Below are positions 26,748-35,766 of a stretch of 64,000 bases of DNA, in pieces. The DNA comes from Pseudomonadota bacterium (GTDB taxonomy: Bacteria > Desulfobacterota > Binatia > Binatales > Binataceae): positions 1 to 64,000 of the forward strand of contig JAJPHZ010000018.1 in assembly GCA_021325025.1 (NCBI GenBank), written 5' to 3'. A model generated the notes under the pieces. It had not been told where the DNA came from. It made no database searches and saw only the letters and a program-made list of their open reading frames with translations. Within the stretch, counting starts at the first letter, position 1, and each line of letters opens with the position of its first letter. The position numbers and the translations under genes are program-made.

Positions 26748-28313
26748 ATGAAGCTGCTTAGCGCCGCGGAAAGCCGCCAGGTCGACCAGCTCAGCCAGCA
26801 GAAATACGGCGTGCCGTCCTACGCTTTGATGACCCGCGCCGGGGAGTCCGTTGCGCAGGAAATCATCGCACGATGGTCCTCGACGGCGGTCCTTGGCGCC
26901 GGCGTACTGGTGGTGGCAGGCAGGGGCAACAACGGCGGCGACGGGATGGTGGCGGCGCGCCGGCTGCTTGAGGCAGGGATAAAGGTTCGCGCAGTACTGC
27001 TCGGCTCTGCCGATGCGGTCAAGGGCGACGCTGCCCGCGCACTTGCGGAATTTATGAACATCGGCGGGTCGGTGGAGCAAGCCGACGGCGAGGAGCGGGT
27101 CCGCGCGGCGTTCGCATCCGGACCGGGGATCGCGATCGACGCGATTTTCGGCACCGGTTTGAACGCAACGGTTTCGGGCCTGCCTGCGCTTGCCGTGGAG
27201 TTGCTCAACCGCTGCCGGGCGCCGGTGGTGGCGGTCGATATCGCATCGGGGGTCAATTCCGATACCGGCGCAATCATGGGCGCGGCGGTGCGCGCGGCGC
27301 TGACCGTGACCTTCGGTTTCGCCAAGTTCGGACACGTCAGCCATCCGGGGGCTGCTTATTGCGGCGAGTTGAAAATTGTCGATATCGGCTTCCCGCCTGC
27401 GGCGGTGGACGACGTCCAACCGCGGGGCCGATACTTGGAAGCCGACGACGTCCGCCCGCTGCTGCGTCCGCGCCCGGCCGATTCTCACAAGGGCACGTTC
27501 GGCCATCCGCTGATCATCGCCGGCGGGATGGGCAAGAGCGGCGCCGCGCTGCTCGCGTCGCGTGCTGCGTTGCGCACCGGCGCGGGTCTGGTCACCGCCG
27601 CGATTCCGGCGTGCGTGGCGCCGGTGGTGGCCGCCGGTCAAGCCGAGTTGATGACCGAGCCGATGCCCGACGCCGACGGTCATTTCTCGGCGCGCGGGAC
27701 GATCGAGCGGCTGCGCGAGCTGATTCCGCGCAAGACCGCGCTGGTATTCGGACCGGGTATCGCGGTCAACAGCGATACCCGGGAGTTGTTGCGATTTCTG
27801 ATTGGCGAGGGCGCAGCGGTCCAATGCCCGCTGCTGATCGACGCCGACGGTCTCAACGCATTGGCCGAACTAGGCGGCGACAAGCTGCGCAAGGCTGGCG
27901 GGCCGGTGGTACTGACGCCGCATCCCGGCGAGATGGCGCGGCTTTTGTCCTGCGGCACGGCGGAGGTCAACGCCGACCGCATCTGCGCCGCACGCCGCCT
28001 GTGCGAGTTAACCGGCGCGCATTGCCTGCTCAAGGGCAACCGCACGGTCATCGCCAGTCCCGACGGCGCCGTCTATGTCAATTCATCGGGGAATCCCGGG
28101 ATGGCGACGCCGGGGATGGGTGATGCGTTGTCGGGTATGCTCGGTACCTTGCTGGGGCAGGGGATGGCGCCGTTGGACGCGATGGCACTGGGCGTTTTTC
28201 TCCACGGCGCCGCCGCCGACCGGGTCGCGCGCCGAATGGGTCCGGTGGGCTACCTTAGCGGCGACGTTATCGCCGAGTTGCCTGCCGCCGCCGCGGCGTT
28301 AGGATATAGTTGA
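26748..28313 (+). CDS. nnr: Bifunctional NAD(P)H-hydrate epimerase/ADP-dependent dehydratase
   Basis: 521 residues from ATG 26748; the frame is open upstream across pdxJ, but family similarity begins here (MKLLSAAESRQVDQL). Residues about 1-215 are the YjeF_N epimerase domain (GRGNNGGDGMVAARRL, DAIFGTGLN, DIASGVNSDTG). Residues about 225-521 are the ribokinase-like dehydratase (KGTFGHPLIIAGG, LTPHPGEMARL, GMGDALSGML). The enzyme repairs hydrated NAD(P)H. Confidence 0.95.
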   Translation: MKLLSAAESRQVDQLSQQKYGVPSYALMTRAGESVAQEIIARWSSTAVLGAGVLVVAGRGNNGGDGMVAARRLLEAGIKVRAVLLGSADAVKGDAARALAEFMNIGGSVEQADGEERVRAAFASGPGIAIDAIFGTGLNATVSGLPALAVELLNRCRAPVVAVDIASGVNSDTGAIMGAAVRAALTVTFGFAKFGHVSHPGAAYCGELKIVDIGFPPAAVDDVQPRGRYLEADDVRPLLRPRPADSHKGTFGHPLIIAGGMGKSGAALLASRAALRTGAGLVTAAIPACVAPVVAAGQAELMTEPMPDADGHFSARGTIERLRELIPRKTALVFGPGIAVNSDTRELLRFLIGEGAAVQCPLLIDADGLNALAELGGDKLRKAGGPVVLTPHPGEMARLLSCGTAEVNADRICAARRLCELTGAHCLLKGNRTVIASPDGAVYVNSSGNPGMATPGMGDALSGMLGTLLGQGMAPLDAMALGVFLHGAAADRVARRMGPVGYLSGDVIAELPAAAAALGYS

Positions 28314-28325
28314 GGATTTGCTGCG

Positions 28326-28796
28326 ATGTTCGTCATGACCGTGCGCAGTTCCTCGGCGCGCGAAACCAAAGCGTGGGGGCGTCGGCTGGCCTCGCTGCTG
28401 AGCGGCGGCGAGCTGCTCGGGTTGTCAGGCGAGCTGGGTGCGGGCAAGACCTGCTTCATCAAGGGACTGGCGCGCGGCCTCAATCTGGCCGAGGAGCGTG
28501 TCTTAAGCCCCACCTTCACCATGATCCAGGAGCATCACGGCCGCCTGCCGCTGTACCATATCGACCTGTACCGGCTGGAGGAGACCGACGTCGATGAGTT
28601 GGGCCTGCGCGAATACCTGTTCTCGCCGGGGGTGGCGGCGGTGGAATGGTTCGAGCGCCTGCGCGAAGCCCCGGAACTCAACTGCCTTCAGATCCGGATT
28701 TCCTACGACGGCGCCAACTACCGCAAAATCGAACTGATCGCCACCGACGAGCGCTACGAATCGATCCTGCATCGCCTGCAGCAGCAATTCGGTTAA
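28326..28796 (+). CDS. tsaE: tRNA t6A biosynthesis ATPase TsaE
   Basis: 156 residues. The P-loop GELGAGKTCFIKGLARGL, the switch SPTFTMIQEH and HIDLYRL are the TsaE signatures. TsaE drives the TsaBD complex in threonylcarbamoylation of A37 in ANN-decoding tRNAs. ATG 28335 is an alternative start. The nnr-tsaE order is common. Confidence 0.93.
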   Translation: MFVMTVRSSSARETKAWGRRLASLLSGGELLGLSGELGAGKTCFIKGLARGLNLAEERVLSPTFTMIQEHHGRLPLYHIDLYRLEETDVDELGLREYLFSPGVAAVEWFERLREAPELNCLQIRISYDGANYRKIELIATDERYESILHRLQQQFG

Positions 28797-28896
28797 GCCA
28801 GCGTGGCACAAGCTTCCGGCCTGCGACGCGAGTGGGGGAGGCCGGCGGGCTCTTTTCCATTCGGTGAGATTGTTGATTTTCATGCGCAGACGCACA

Positions 28897-28938
28897 AATC
28901 ACCTCTCCCTAACCCTCTCCCTTCCGGGAGAGGTGATT
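28897..28938. repeat. Hairpin repeat, copy A
   Basis: AATCACCTCTCCC (28897-28909) and GGGAGAGGTGATT (28926-28938) form a perfect 13-bp inverted repeat with a 16-base loop. Flanks on both sides (from 28870 to about 28967) match copy B at 29510-29728: ATGCGCAG.CGC.CAAATCACC on the left, and TTCAAACCTCCCATGGTCGAA on the right (split by hyphen-free text only for naming). Copy B carries about 120 extra bases inside. Confidence 0.7.
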
Positions 28939-28985
28939 CAAACCTCCCATGGTCGAAAGTGTGGTGCTGGTGCCCCTCGGCCGAG

Positions 28986-29121
28986 ATGGGCGTCCGCTTC
29001 GCCCTCGCCCTCGACGTCACTACCGACGAGCTGCTTTATCCCAAGGCCAGGCAGACCGCTACCAGCAAGCCCGGCCTCAAGGTGCTCCGCCGCTTGCGGC
29101 AAATCGAACGCCTGCCGCCCA
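28986..29121 (+). pseudogene. Fragment of an XRE-type regulator (C-terminal part)
   Basis: Translation gives FALALDVTTDELLYP and then LKVLRRLRQIERLPP, the pattern seen just after the helix-turn-helix of many XRE regulators (A..LGVS.DELL ... RRL..IE.LP). The helix-turn-helix itself is missing: upstream lies the hairpin repeat. It is therefore a remnant; ends are approximate. Confidence 0.45.
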
Positions 29122-29290
29122 ATCCGTACGTTAGGCTGCCCAGATTGCTCGGCGGGTTGGTGCAACTGCAACCCGTGCCATAGCTGATCGAAGTCACGTG
29201 TGAATCGCCGTCATGGCCGTAGGTTGCGTCTCCCCAAATCTCGCTCGTGGTTGACGCGACGCCCACTGCTGAACCCAGCGCGTCGGACGC
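29105..29290 (-). pseudogene. Fragment of an Rhs/YD-repeat protein
   Basis: On the minus strand the reading is SDALGSAVGVAS...GDATYGHDGDSHVTSISYGTG...NLGSLTYGLGGRR. This resembles Rhs repeats (DALGS.V.L...; YDADG.VTSI.Y; LGNLTY.YDAAGRR). It breaks off without a full repeat unit on either side. It is a remnant, and identification is by pattern only. Confidence 0.4.
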
Positions 29291-29419
29291 CGGCTCTGCC
29301 CCCCGTTTGCCCGGTTTGGTGCTTTACGCAACAATTCTAGTTTCGGCTCCGGCAGCCGCAGGCTGCGTATCAGGATTCTGATTTGACGAGGAGTGATGGC
29401 TAGCAAATTGGCGGTGCCA

Positions 29420-29450
29420 GAAGGGTGCGGAAAATCGTTCCGCACCCTTC
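29420..29450. repeat. Perfect 13-bp hairpin
   Basis: GAAGGGTGCGGAA (29420-29432), loop AATCG, TTCCGCACCCTTC (29438-29450). No T tract follows, so it is not a typical terminator. The TCCCTCTC stretch after it resembles the nearby CTCTCCC repeats. Confidence 0.65.
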
Positions 29451-29509
29451 TCCCTCTCTTCCTTCGGCTGCGCTCAGGACGGGCTTATCTCCCCCCGGCC
29501 AGGGAGAGT

Positions 29510-29728
29510 GTCGATTTTTATGCGCAGGCGCGCAAATCACCTCTCCCTGACGGGAGAGGCCGGCCCGCAGCGCCGGGTGAGGGACCTCAGCGCCTGGCGC
29601 AGCCTTGGGCGTCAGGCATCAAAATTTTGAGGCGCGGCGAAAAAATAGGGCGCGCTAAGGTCCCTAACCCTAACCGTCTCCCTTGCGGGAGAGGTAATTC
29701 AAACCTCCCATGGTCGAACGTGTGGTGC
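29510..29728. repeat. Hairpin repeat, copy B
   Basis: The left part matches 28870-28910 and the right part matches 28925-28967. It contains two hairpins: CCTCTCCC-TGAC-GGGAGAGG (29540-29559) and TCTCCC-TTGC-GGGAGA near 29678-29693. Shorter hairpins of the same CTCTCCC/GGGAGAG type occur at 44900-44918, suggesting a dispersed intergenic family. Confidence 0.6.
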
Positions 29729-29772
29729 CTGAGGAGAAAATCGACAATCTCCAGGGGGAGGGCGGTTGCGCG

Positions 29773-31005
29773 ATGGCGCTGATTGTCCAGAAGTTCGGCG
29801 GCACTTCGGTCGGCTCGGTGGAACGAATCAAGGCGGTTGCCAACCGCGTGATGAAGTCGCGCGCTGCCGGCAACGATATCATTGTGGTGGTCTCCGCGAT
29901 GGCGGGGGAGACCAATCGGCTGTTCGCGATCGCGGGCCAACTGTGCGAGTCGCCCGACCCGCGCGAAACCGACGTGCTGGTCGCGACCGGCGAGCAGGTG
30001 TCGGCCGCCTTGCTGGCGATTACGCTGAAAGGGATGGGTCAGCCGGCAATCTCCTTTTTGGCCCATCAATTGCGCATCTTCACCGATTCCAACCACGGCC
30101 GTGCGCGGATCAAGTCAATCGATTGCAAAGCCGTGTTGCAGGCGCTTAAACAGCGGAATATCGTTGTGGTGGCCGGCTACCAGGGCGTCGACGCCAAGGG
30201 CGACATCACCACACTGGGACGCGGCGCTTCGGACTTGACCGCGGTGGCGCTGGCGGCCGCGCTGGGTGCCGACTTGTGCGAGATTTACACCGATGTTGAA
30301 GGCGTTTACACGGCCGACCCCAACCTGTGCCCCAACGCGCGCAAACTCGAGCGCATCTCCTACGAGGAGATGCTGGAGTTGGCGGGCTTGGGCGCCAAGG
30401 TCCTCCAGCATCGGTCGGTTGAGGTCGCCAAGCGTTTCAATGTACCGCTGATGGTACGGTCGAGCTTTTGCGATGCTCCGGGGACTTGGGTGGGACAGGA
30501 AGATCAATCGATGGAAGACGTTCTGGTCTCGGGCGTGACGCTGGACCAGAACCAAAGCAAGCTTACGATTGCCGGCGTCGAAGACCGTCCGGGCCTGGCG
30601 GCGCGCATCTTCGGCCCGATCGCGGCGGCCGGCATCGTGGTGGACATGATTATCCAGAACGCCAGCGCCGACGGCCGCACCGACATGACCTTCACCGTGG
30701 CCCGCACCGACCTCAAACGGGCGCTGGAAGTGATCGAGGGCGTCGCGCGAGAGATTGGCGCCCGCGGCGTGCGCCATGAGGATCAGGTCGCCAAGGTCTC
30801 GATTGTGGGCTGCGGGATGCGCACTCATGCCGGGGTCGCGGCGCGGATGTTCGAGGTGCTGGCGCGCGAGAGCATCAACATCGAAATGATCGCCACCTCC
30901 GAGATCAAAGTGTCGGTCGTGGTTAACAACAAGTACGGCGAACTGGCGGTACGCGCCCTGCACGATGCGTTTATCGAGGCCGGCCCGCAAGCCAGGGCTT
31001 CCTGA
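29773..31005 (+). CDS. lysC: Aspartate kinase
   Basis: 410 residues from ATG 29773; the frame opens earlier at 29710, but KFGGTSVGS belongs six residues from a start as chosen, and the purine stretch GGGGGAGGG lies about ten bases before. The kinase domain (1-250) has [20 protein letters not shown] and [14 protein letters not shown]. Two ACT domains (about 265-405) suggest feedback control by lysine/threonine. It phosphorylates aspartate, the first step to Lys, Thr and Met. cimA follows after five bases. Confidence 0.95.
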   Translation: MALIVQKFGGTSVGSVERIKAVANRVMKSRAAGNDIIVVVSAMAGETNRLFAIAGQLCESPDPRETDVLVATGEQVSAALLAITLKGMGQPAISFLAHQLRIFTDSNHGRARIKSIDCKAVLQALKQRNIVVVAGYQGVDAKGDITTLGRGASDLTAVALAAALGADLCEIYTDVEGVYTADPNLCPNARKLERISYEEMLELAGLGAKVLQHRSVEVAKRFNVPLMVRSSFCDAPGTWVGQEDQSMEDVLVSGVTLDQNQSKLTIAGVEDRPGLAARIFGPIAAAGIVVDMIIQNASADGRTDMTFTVARTDLKRALEVIEGVAREIGARGVRHEDQVAKVSIVGCGMRTHAGVAARMFEVLARESINIEMIATSEIKVSVVVNNKYGELAVRALHDAFIEAGPQARAS

Positions 31006-31010
31006 CCCCG

Positions 31011-32660
31011 ATGGCTAACGGCAAAAAGATACAGCTCTACGACACGACGCTGCGCGACGGCTGCCAGTCCGAAGACGTGTCGCTGACGGTGGACGACAAG
31101 CTCACCATCGCAGCGCGCCTGGATGAATTCGGCTTCGATTACATCGAGGGTGGATGGCCCGGCTCCAACGAGCGCGACGCAGCCTTTTTCACCGAGGTCA
31201 GGAAACTCAAGCTGCGGCATGCCAAAATCGCGGCCTTCGGCTCCACCCGCCGCGCCAACCTCAAAGCGTCGCAGGATCGCAACCTGGAGTTGATCCTGCG
31301 CGCCGGCGCTCCGGTGGCCACGGTGGTCGGCAAGACCTGGGACCTGCATGTGCGCGAGGCGCTGCGCATTTCGCACGAGCATAACTTCGAAGTCATCCAC
31401 GACACCATCGCCTACCTCAAGAAGCACGTCGATGAGGTGATCTTCGACGCCGAGCACTTTTTCGACGGCATGGCGGCCAACCAGGATTTCGCGCTGAAAT
31501 GCCTGAGCGCGGCCGCCGATGCGGGTGCGGACCTGATTTGCCTGTGCGATACCAACGGCGGCCGGCTGCCCTTTGAAATCGAGGAAATGGTGCGGCTAGC
31601 GCGGGCGGCCGTGAGCTGCCCGCTCGGCATCCACTGCCACAACGACTCCGACGTGGCGGTGGCCAACACGATCGCCGCGGTGCGGGCGGGCGCGGTGCAG
31701 ATTCAGGGCACCGTCAACGGCTTCGGCGAGCGCTGCGGCAACACCAACCTGATTTCGGCGATCGCCAACCTGCAGCTCAAGATGGGATGCCAGTGCGTGC
31801 CGCAGGCCAAGCTCAAGTCGCTGCGCGAGTTGTCGACGCTGGTCTACGAACTGGCGAATATCACCCCTATCGCGCGCCAGCCTTACGTCGGCCGCAGCGC
31901 GTTTGCGCACAAGGGGGGCCTGCACGTCTCCGCGATTCAGCGCAACGCCCGCACCTACGAGCATATCGACCCGGCGCTGGTCGGCAACGACCGGCGCGTG
32001 CTGCTCTCGGAGCTGGCGGGCCAGAGCAACATCGTCTACAAGGCGCGCGAGTTCGGACTGGATATCGATCCTAAGGATGACAAGGTCAGCGCGCTGCTGG
32101 CCGAGCTTAAGCGCCTGGAAGGCGAGGGCTACGCCTTTGACGGCGCCGACGCCTCCTTTGAGCTGGTGATGCTGCGTGCGCTGGGCCTGGAGCGCGAGCA
32201 CTTCCGCCTGGTCAGCTTCCGCGTCTTCGACGACAAGTGGGACGAGGACCAGGTGCCCTTCAGCGAGGCGATCGTGGTGATCGACGGTCCCGACGGGCGG
32301 CGCAGCCGCAACTCCGCGATCGGCAACGGCCCGGTCAACGCCCTGGATTCGGCGTTGCGCAAGGCGCTGGTGCCTTACTATCCGAACCTGGCCGCGATGC
32401 AGCTTAGCGACTACAAGGTCCGTGTGCTGGACAACGGGGCGGGCACCGCGGCACGGGTGCGCGTGTTGATCGAGTCGACCGACGGCAAACGGCGCTGGGG
32501 TACGGTGGGTGTTTCAAATAATGTGATCGAAGCAAGCTGGCAGGCGCTGGTCGATTCGGTCGAATACAAGCTCCATCGCGACCACGTCAAGCCGCGCGCG
32601 CAGCCCAAAGGCCGCAGAGCCGCCGCCGGCAGCGAGGGGCGTGCCCGCACCGCCGTCTGA
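31011..32660 (+). CDS. cimA: Citramalate synthase
   Basis: 549 residues. The HMGL-type TIM barrel begins LYDTTLRDGCQSEDVSL; the family-specific LCDTNGGRLPFEIE and GIHCHNDSDVAVANT are present. The C-terminal LeuA-type regulatory domain (about 400-530) includes YKVRVLDNGAGTAARV and NVIEASWQAL. This long CimA type condenses acetyl-CoA and pyruvate to (R)-citramalate in threonine-independent isoleucine synthesis. Isopropylmalate synthase is excluded by overall length and motif set as I recall them. Confidence 0.92.
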   Translation: MANGKKIQLYDTTLRDGCQSEDVSLTVDDKLTIAARLDEFGFDYIEGGWPGSNERDAAFFTEVRKLKLRHAKIAAFGSTRRANLKASQDRNLELILRAGAPVATVVGKTWDLHVREALRISHEHNFEVIHDTIAYLKKHVDEVIFDAEHFFDGMAANQDFALKCLSAAADAGADLICLCDTNGGRLPFEIEEMVRLARAAVSCPLGIHCHNDSDVAVANTIAAVRAGAVQIQGTVNGFGERCGNTNLISAIANLQLKMGCQCVPQAKLKSLRELSTLVYELANITPIARQPYVGRSAFAHKGGLHVSAIQRNARTYEHIDPALVGNDRRVLLSELAGQSNIVYKAREFGLDIDPKDDKVSALLAELKRLEGEGYAFDGADASFELVMLRALGLEREHFRLVSFRVFDDKWDEDQVPFSEAIVVIDGPDGRRSRNSAIGNGPVNALDSALRKALVPYYPNLAAMQLSDYKVRVLDNGAGTAARVRVLIESTDGKRRWGTVGVSNNVIEASWQALVDSVEYKLHRDHVKPRAQPKGRRAAAGSEGRARTAV

Positions 32661-32699
32661 CGATCCTCAAACGCCAAGTTCGCCGAGGTGGTTTAAGCC

Positions 32700-33419
32700 A
32701 TGGCCATTTTCAGCCGCCTGCGTGAAGACATTCAAACTGCACTGAACTGCGACCCCGCGGCGCGCAACGCCCTGGAGGTGGTGCTGGCCTATCCCGGTCT
32801 GCACGCCATCTGGGCTTACCGCGTCGCCCATTGGATGTGGAACCATCGCCTGAGGCTGCCCGCCCGGCTGCTGAGCGAGCTGGCCCGATTCCTGACCGGC
32901 GTGGAAATCCATCCCGGCGCCACCATCGGGCGCCGCCTGTTTATCGATCACGGCGCCGGTGTGGTGATCGGCGAGACCTCCGAGATCGGCGACGACGTCC
33001 TCATCTACCAGGGAGTGACGCTGGGCGGCACCTCGCTCAAGAAGGAAAAACGCCATCCGACCATCGAGGACCACGTCATGATCAGCGCGGGCGCGTCGGT
33101 GATCGGGCCGGTGACAATCGGGCACGGCAGCCGCATCGGCGCGGGCGCCGTGGTAGTGTCCTCGGCGCCGCCCTACTCGACGATCGTAGGCATCCCCGGC
33201 AAGGTCGTGGAACGCGACCGCGCGCGCGACGTGGTGGACCTCGACCATGCCCGTCTGCCGGACCCGGTGGCGCGTGCCATCAACAACCTGACCGAACAGA
33301 TCAACCGCATCGCGGCCCGCATCAACGAGATCGAGGAGCGTCAGGATTGCCTGGAGGACAAAATTTCCGAAGAGCCGCCCGCGCCGCGCCCGGATGACGC
33401 GTTACCCAAGCAGCGCTGA
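32700..33419 (+). CDS. cysE: Serine O-acetyltransferase
   Basis: 239 residues. An N-terminal helical part with [24 protein letters not shown] precedes the left-handed beta helix with the CysE signatures [17 protein letters not shown] and GVTLGGT. It makes O-acetylserine, the carbon acceptor for cysteine. A C-terminal coiled-coil-like tail (about 195-225) is present. It lies just before a cysteine desulfurase gene. Confidence 0.94.
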   Translation: MAIFSRLREDIQTALNCDPAARNALEVVLAYPGLHAIWAYRVAHWMWNHRLRLPARLLSELARFLTGVEIHPGATIGRRLFIDHGAGVVIGETSEIGDDVLIYQGVTLGGTSLKKEKRHPTIEDHVMISAGASVIGPVTIGHGSRIGAGAVVVSSAPPYSTIVGIPGKVVERDRARDVVDLDHARLPDPVARAINNLTEQINRIAARINEIEERQDCLEDKISEEPPAPRPDDALPKQR

Positions 33420-33490
33420 ATTTGCGCCACCAGGTGATTTCCATCTCCGCTCCGACAACGGGGCAGGGGACAGACTGTCCCTGGTTGGTC

Positions 33491-33496
33491 TATAAT
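33491..33496 (+). promoter_or_regulatory. Perfect -10 box TATAAT before the cysteine desulfurase gene
   Basis: TATAAT with a weak -35 (GGGACA at 33467-33472, spacer 18). A start near 33503 would leave only about five bases before ATG 33508, so the transcript could be almost leaderless. Confidence 0.45.
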
Positions 33497-33507
33497 CGAT
33501 GGCTTGC

Positions 33508-34674
33508 ATGGCGATCTATCTCGACCACAACGCCGGTGCCCCGATTCGGCCCGAGGTGCGCGCCGCGCTCGCACCGTTGCTGGAAGCGGGCGTGGGCAAT
33601 CCGTCCTCCGTGCATCGCAGCGGTCAGGCGGCGCGCCGGATGCTGGAGCAGGCGCGCGGCCGGGTGGCGGCGCTGATCGGCGCGCGACCGGCACAAATCG
33701 TCTTTTGCAGCGGGGGAACCGAAGCCAACAACCTGGCCATCGCCGGAGCGGTGCGCGTCCGCAGCGGCCGGCATCGGATCGTCACCTCCGCCATCGAGCA
33801 TTCTTCCATCCTCAAGCCCGTCGAGCGCCTGGAGGCGGAGGGAATGGAGGTGGTGCGGGTCACGCCGGACCATGAGGGGCGGCTTGATCCGCAGCGCATC
33901 ATCGAACTCATCACCCGCGATTGCGCGCTGGTCGCGCTGGGGCTGGCCAACTCCGAGGTCGGCACGATCCAGGACTTGGCGCCAATAACGCAGGCCGCGC
34001 GCGATGCCGCTGCGATTTTCCATATCGACGCAGCGCAGGCCGCCGGCCGCATCGCGGTTGACGCGGCGCAACTGGGATGCGACCTGATGACGCTCAGCGG
34101 ACACAAGCTGGGCGCGCCCGCCGGAATCGGCGCGCTGTATGTGCGCGACGCCTCGGCGCTGGCGCCGCTGATTGTGGGCGGACCGCAGGAGCGCGGCCTG
34201 CGCGCCGGCACGCCCAACCTGTTCGGCGCCGTGGGATTGGGCGCAGCGGCCGAGGCCGTATGCGCACGGATGGCGCAGGAATCCGCCACCATGGCGCAGT
34301 TGCGTAACATGTTGTTAGAGCGGCTCAGGGCCGCGATTCCCGGTCTGGCGGTGAACGGTCCGCGTCAGGCGGTGCTGCCCAATACGCTTAACTTACAGTT
34401 TCCCGGCGTGCTCGGCGAGACGATGCTGATCGCGCTGGACCTTGAGGGCGTGCAGGTTTCGATGGGCTCGGCGTGTGCAGCCGGGGCGGTCGAGCCCTCC
34501 CACGTGCTGCTCGCGATGGGCCGCGATGCGCAGGCGGCGCGCAGTTCGCTGCGCATCAGCCTGGGTTATTCGACCACACCGCGCGAGGTGGAGGAGGCCA
34601 GCGCCATTATCATCGCGACCTGGCGCAGGATTGCGCACGCGGCACAGCGCCAGGCGGCGGAGGCTGCGCCATGA
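33508..34674 (+). CDS. Cysteine desulfurase (IscS/NifS family)
   Basis: 388 residues from ATG 33508; ATG 33499 is in frame but overlaps the likely promoter, and family proteins begin M-x-IYLDHNA. The PLP-lysine lies in SGHKLGAP, the substrate His in EHSS, and the catalytic Cys in the short loop [13 protein letters not shown], typical of group I enzymes. It supplies sulfur, most likely to MnmA, whose gene overlaps it by four bases (ATGA). No iscU is adjacent. Confidence 0.92.
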   Translation: MAIYLDHNAGAPIRPEVRAALAPLLEAGVGNPSSVHRSGQAARRMLEQARGRVAALIGARPAQIVFCSGGTEANNLAIAGAVRVRSGRHRIVTSAIEHSSILKPVERLEAEGMEVVRVTPDHEGRLDPQRIIELITRDCALVALGLANSEVGTIQDLAPITQAARDAAAIFHIDAAQAAGRIAVDAAQLGCDLMTLSGHKLGAPAGIGALYVRDASALAPLIVGGPQERGLRAGTPNLFGAVGLGAAAEAVCARMAQESATMAQLRNMLLERLRAAIPGLAVNGPRQAVLPNTLNLQFPGVLGETMLIALDLEGVQVSMGSACAAGAVEPSHVLLAMGRDAQAARSSLRISLGYSTTPREVEEASAIIIATWRRIAHAAQRQAAEAAP

Positions 34675-35762
34675 GTGCGCGTGTGATTGCGGCGATGTCG
34701 GGCGGCGTGGACAGTTCCGTGGCCGCGGCGCTGCTGGTTGAGCAGGGCTGGGACGTAGTGGGGATCGCGATGCGTCTGGCGCCCGACAGCACGTCGCGCA
34801 GCGGCGGCCGCGCCGCCTGCTGTTCCTACGAGGATTTCGAAGACGCGCGGCGCGTCGCCGAGCGCATGAACTTTCCCTTCTATGTGATGGATCTGCGCGA
34901 GGAGTTTGACGCCGGTGTAATCGCGCCCTTCGTGGCCGAATACCTGGCCGGACGCACGCCCAATCCCTGCCTGCTGTGCAACCGCGACATCAAGTTCGAC
35001 CGGCTGTGGCAGCGCGCCGGGACGCTGGGCGCCAGCTTCGTCGCCACCGGCCATTATGCGCGCATCCGGCGCGATGCGCGGGGCGTCTTTCATCTGCTGG
35101 CCGCCGCGGATGCGCGCAAGGATCAGTCCTACTTTCTGTATACCCTCAACCAGGCGCAGCTTGCCCGCACCCTGTTTCCGCTCGGTGCTATGACCAAGGA
35201 GCAGGTGAGGTCGATCGCCAAAAAGCTCGGTCTGGCCAACGCCGACAAGCCCGAAAGCCAGGAAATCTGCTTCGTTGCGGGCGGCGATTACGCCGCCTTC
35301 GTGCAGGCCCATAGTGCTCCCCAGCAAATCCGCCCCGGACCCGTGGTTGATTCGGAGGGCCGGGTGCTGGCGCGCCATGACGGGGTGCATCGCTTTACCG
35401 TCGGACAGCGCCGCGGCTTGGGTATCGCTGCGGGGCGCCCCTTGTATGTGCGCAGCATCAACGCTCAGAGCGGTGAAGTGACGGTGGGAGCACGCGCGGA
35501 GTTGGCCGCCCGCGGTCTGCGCGCATCGCGGCTGTGCTGGGTGGAGCCGGGCGCCGGCGCGCGCCGCGAATTCGAAGTCGAAGTCAAAATCCGCTACCGC
35601 CATCCGGCCATCCCCGCCCGCCTGAAGCTGACGGCGGCTGACCGGGCCGAGGTGGTTTTTGCCCGCGAAAACCCCGCTGTCACGCCCGGCCAGGCTTGCG
35701 TGTTCTATCGCGGCGAGGAGGTCCTGGGCGGTGGATTCATCGAGGGGGCGCTGCAAGGCTAA
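34671..35762 (+). CDS. mnmA: tRNA 2-thiouridylase MnmA
   Basis: 363 residues from ATG 34671, overlapping the desulfurase stop. PP-loop [10 protein letters not shown] (about 10-19), the catalytic Cys in NPCLLCN and the tRNA-contact region GHYARIRRD are present, followed by the beta-barrel C-terminus. It places sulfur at position 2 of U34 in Lys, Glu and Gln tRNAs using sulfur from the desulfurase. Confidence 0.95.
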   Translation: MSARVIAAMSGGVDSSVAAALLVEQGWDVVGIAMRLAPDSTSRSGGRAACCSYEDFEDARRVAERMNFPFYVMDLREEFDAGVIAPFVAEYLAGRTPNPCLLCNRDIKFDRLWQRAGTLGASFVATGHYARIRRDARGVFHLLAAADARKDQSYFLYTLNQAQLARTLFPLGAMTKEQVRSIAKKLGLANADKPESQEICFVAGGDYAAFVQAHSAPQQIRPGPVVDSEGRVLARHDGVHRFTVGQRRGLGIAAGRPLYVRSINAQSGEVTVGARAELAARGLRASRLCWVEPGAGARREFEVEVKIRYRHPAIPARLKLTAADRAEVVFARENPAVTPGQACVFYRGEEVLGGGFIEGALQG

Positions 35763-35766
35763 GGCG

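Larger units (their letters stand above)
28797..29772. other. Relic zone between tsaE and aspartokinase
   Basis: Nearly 1 kb without an intact gene. It holds two related hairpin repeat copies (from 28870 and from 29510), a 13-bp hairpin at 29420-29450, a remnant of an XRE-type regulator (+ strand) and a remnant of an Rhs-repeat protein (minus strand). The remaining stretch 29291-29419 shows nothing recognisable. Confidence 0.6.

Noticed and set aside
26532..27824. 430-residue minus-strand frame opposite nnr
   Set aside because: Shadow of nnr; no ribosome-binding site or family pattern.
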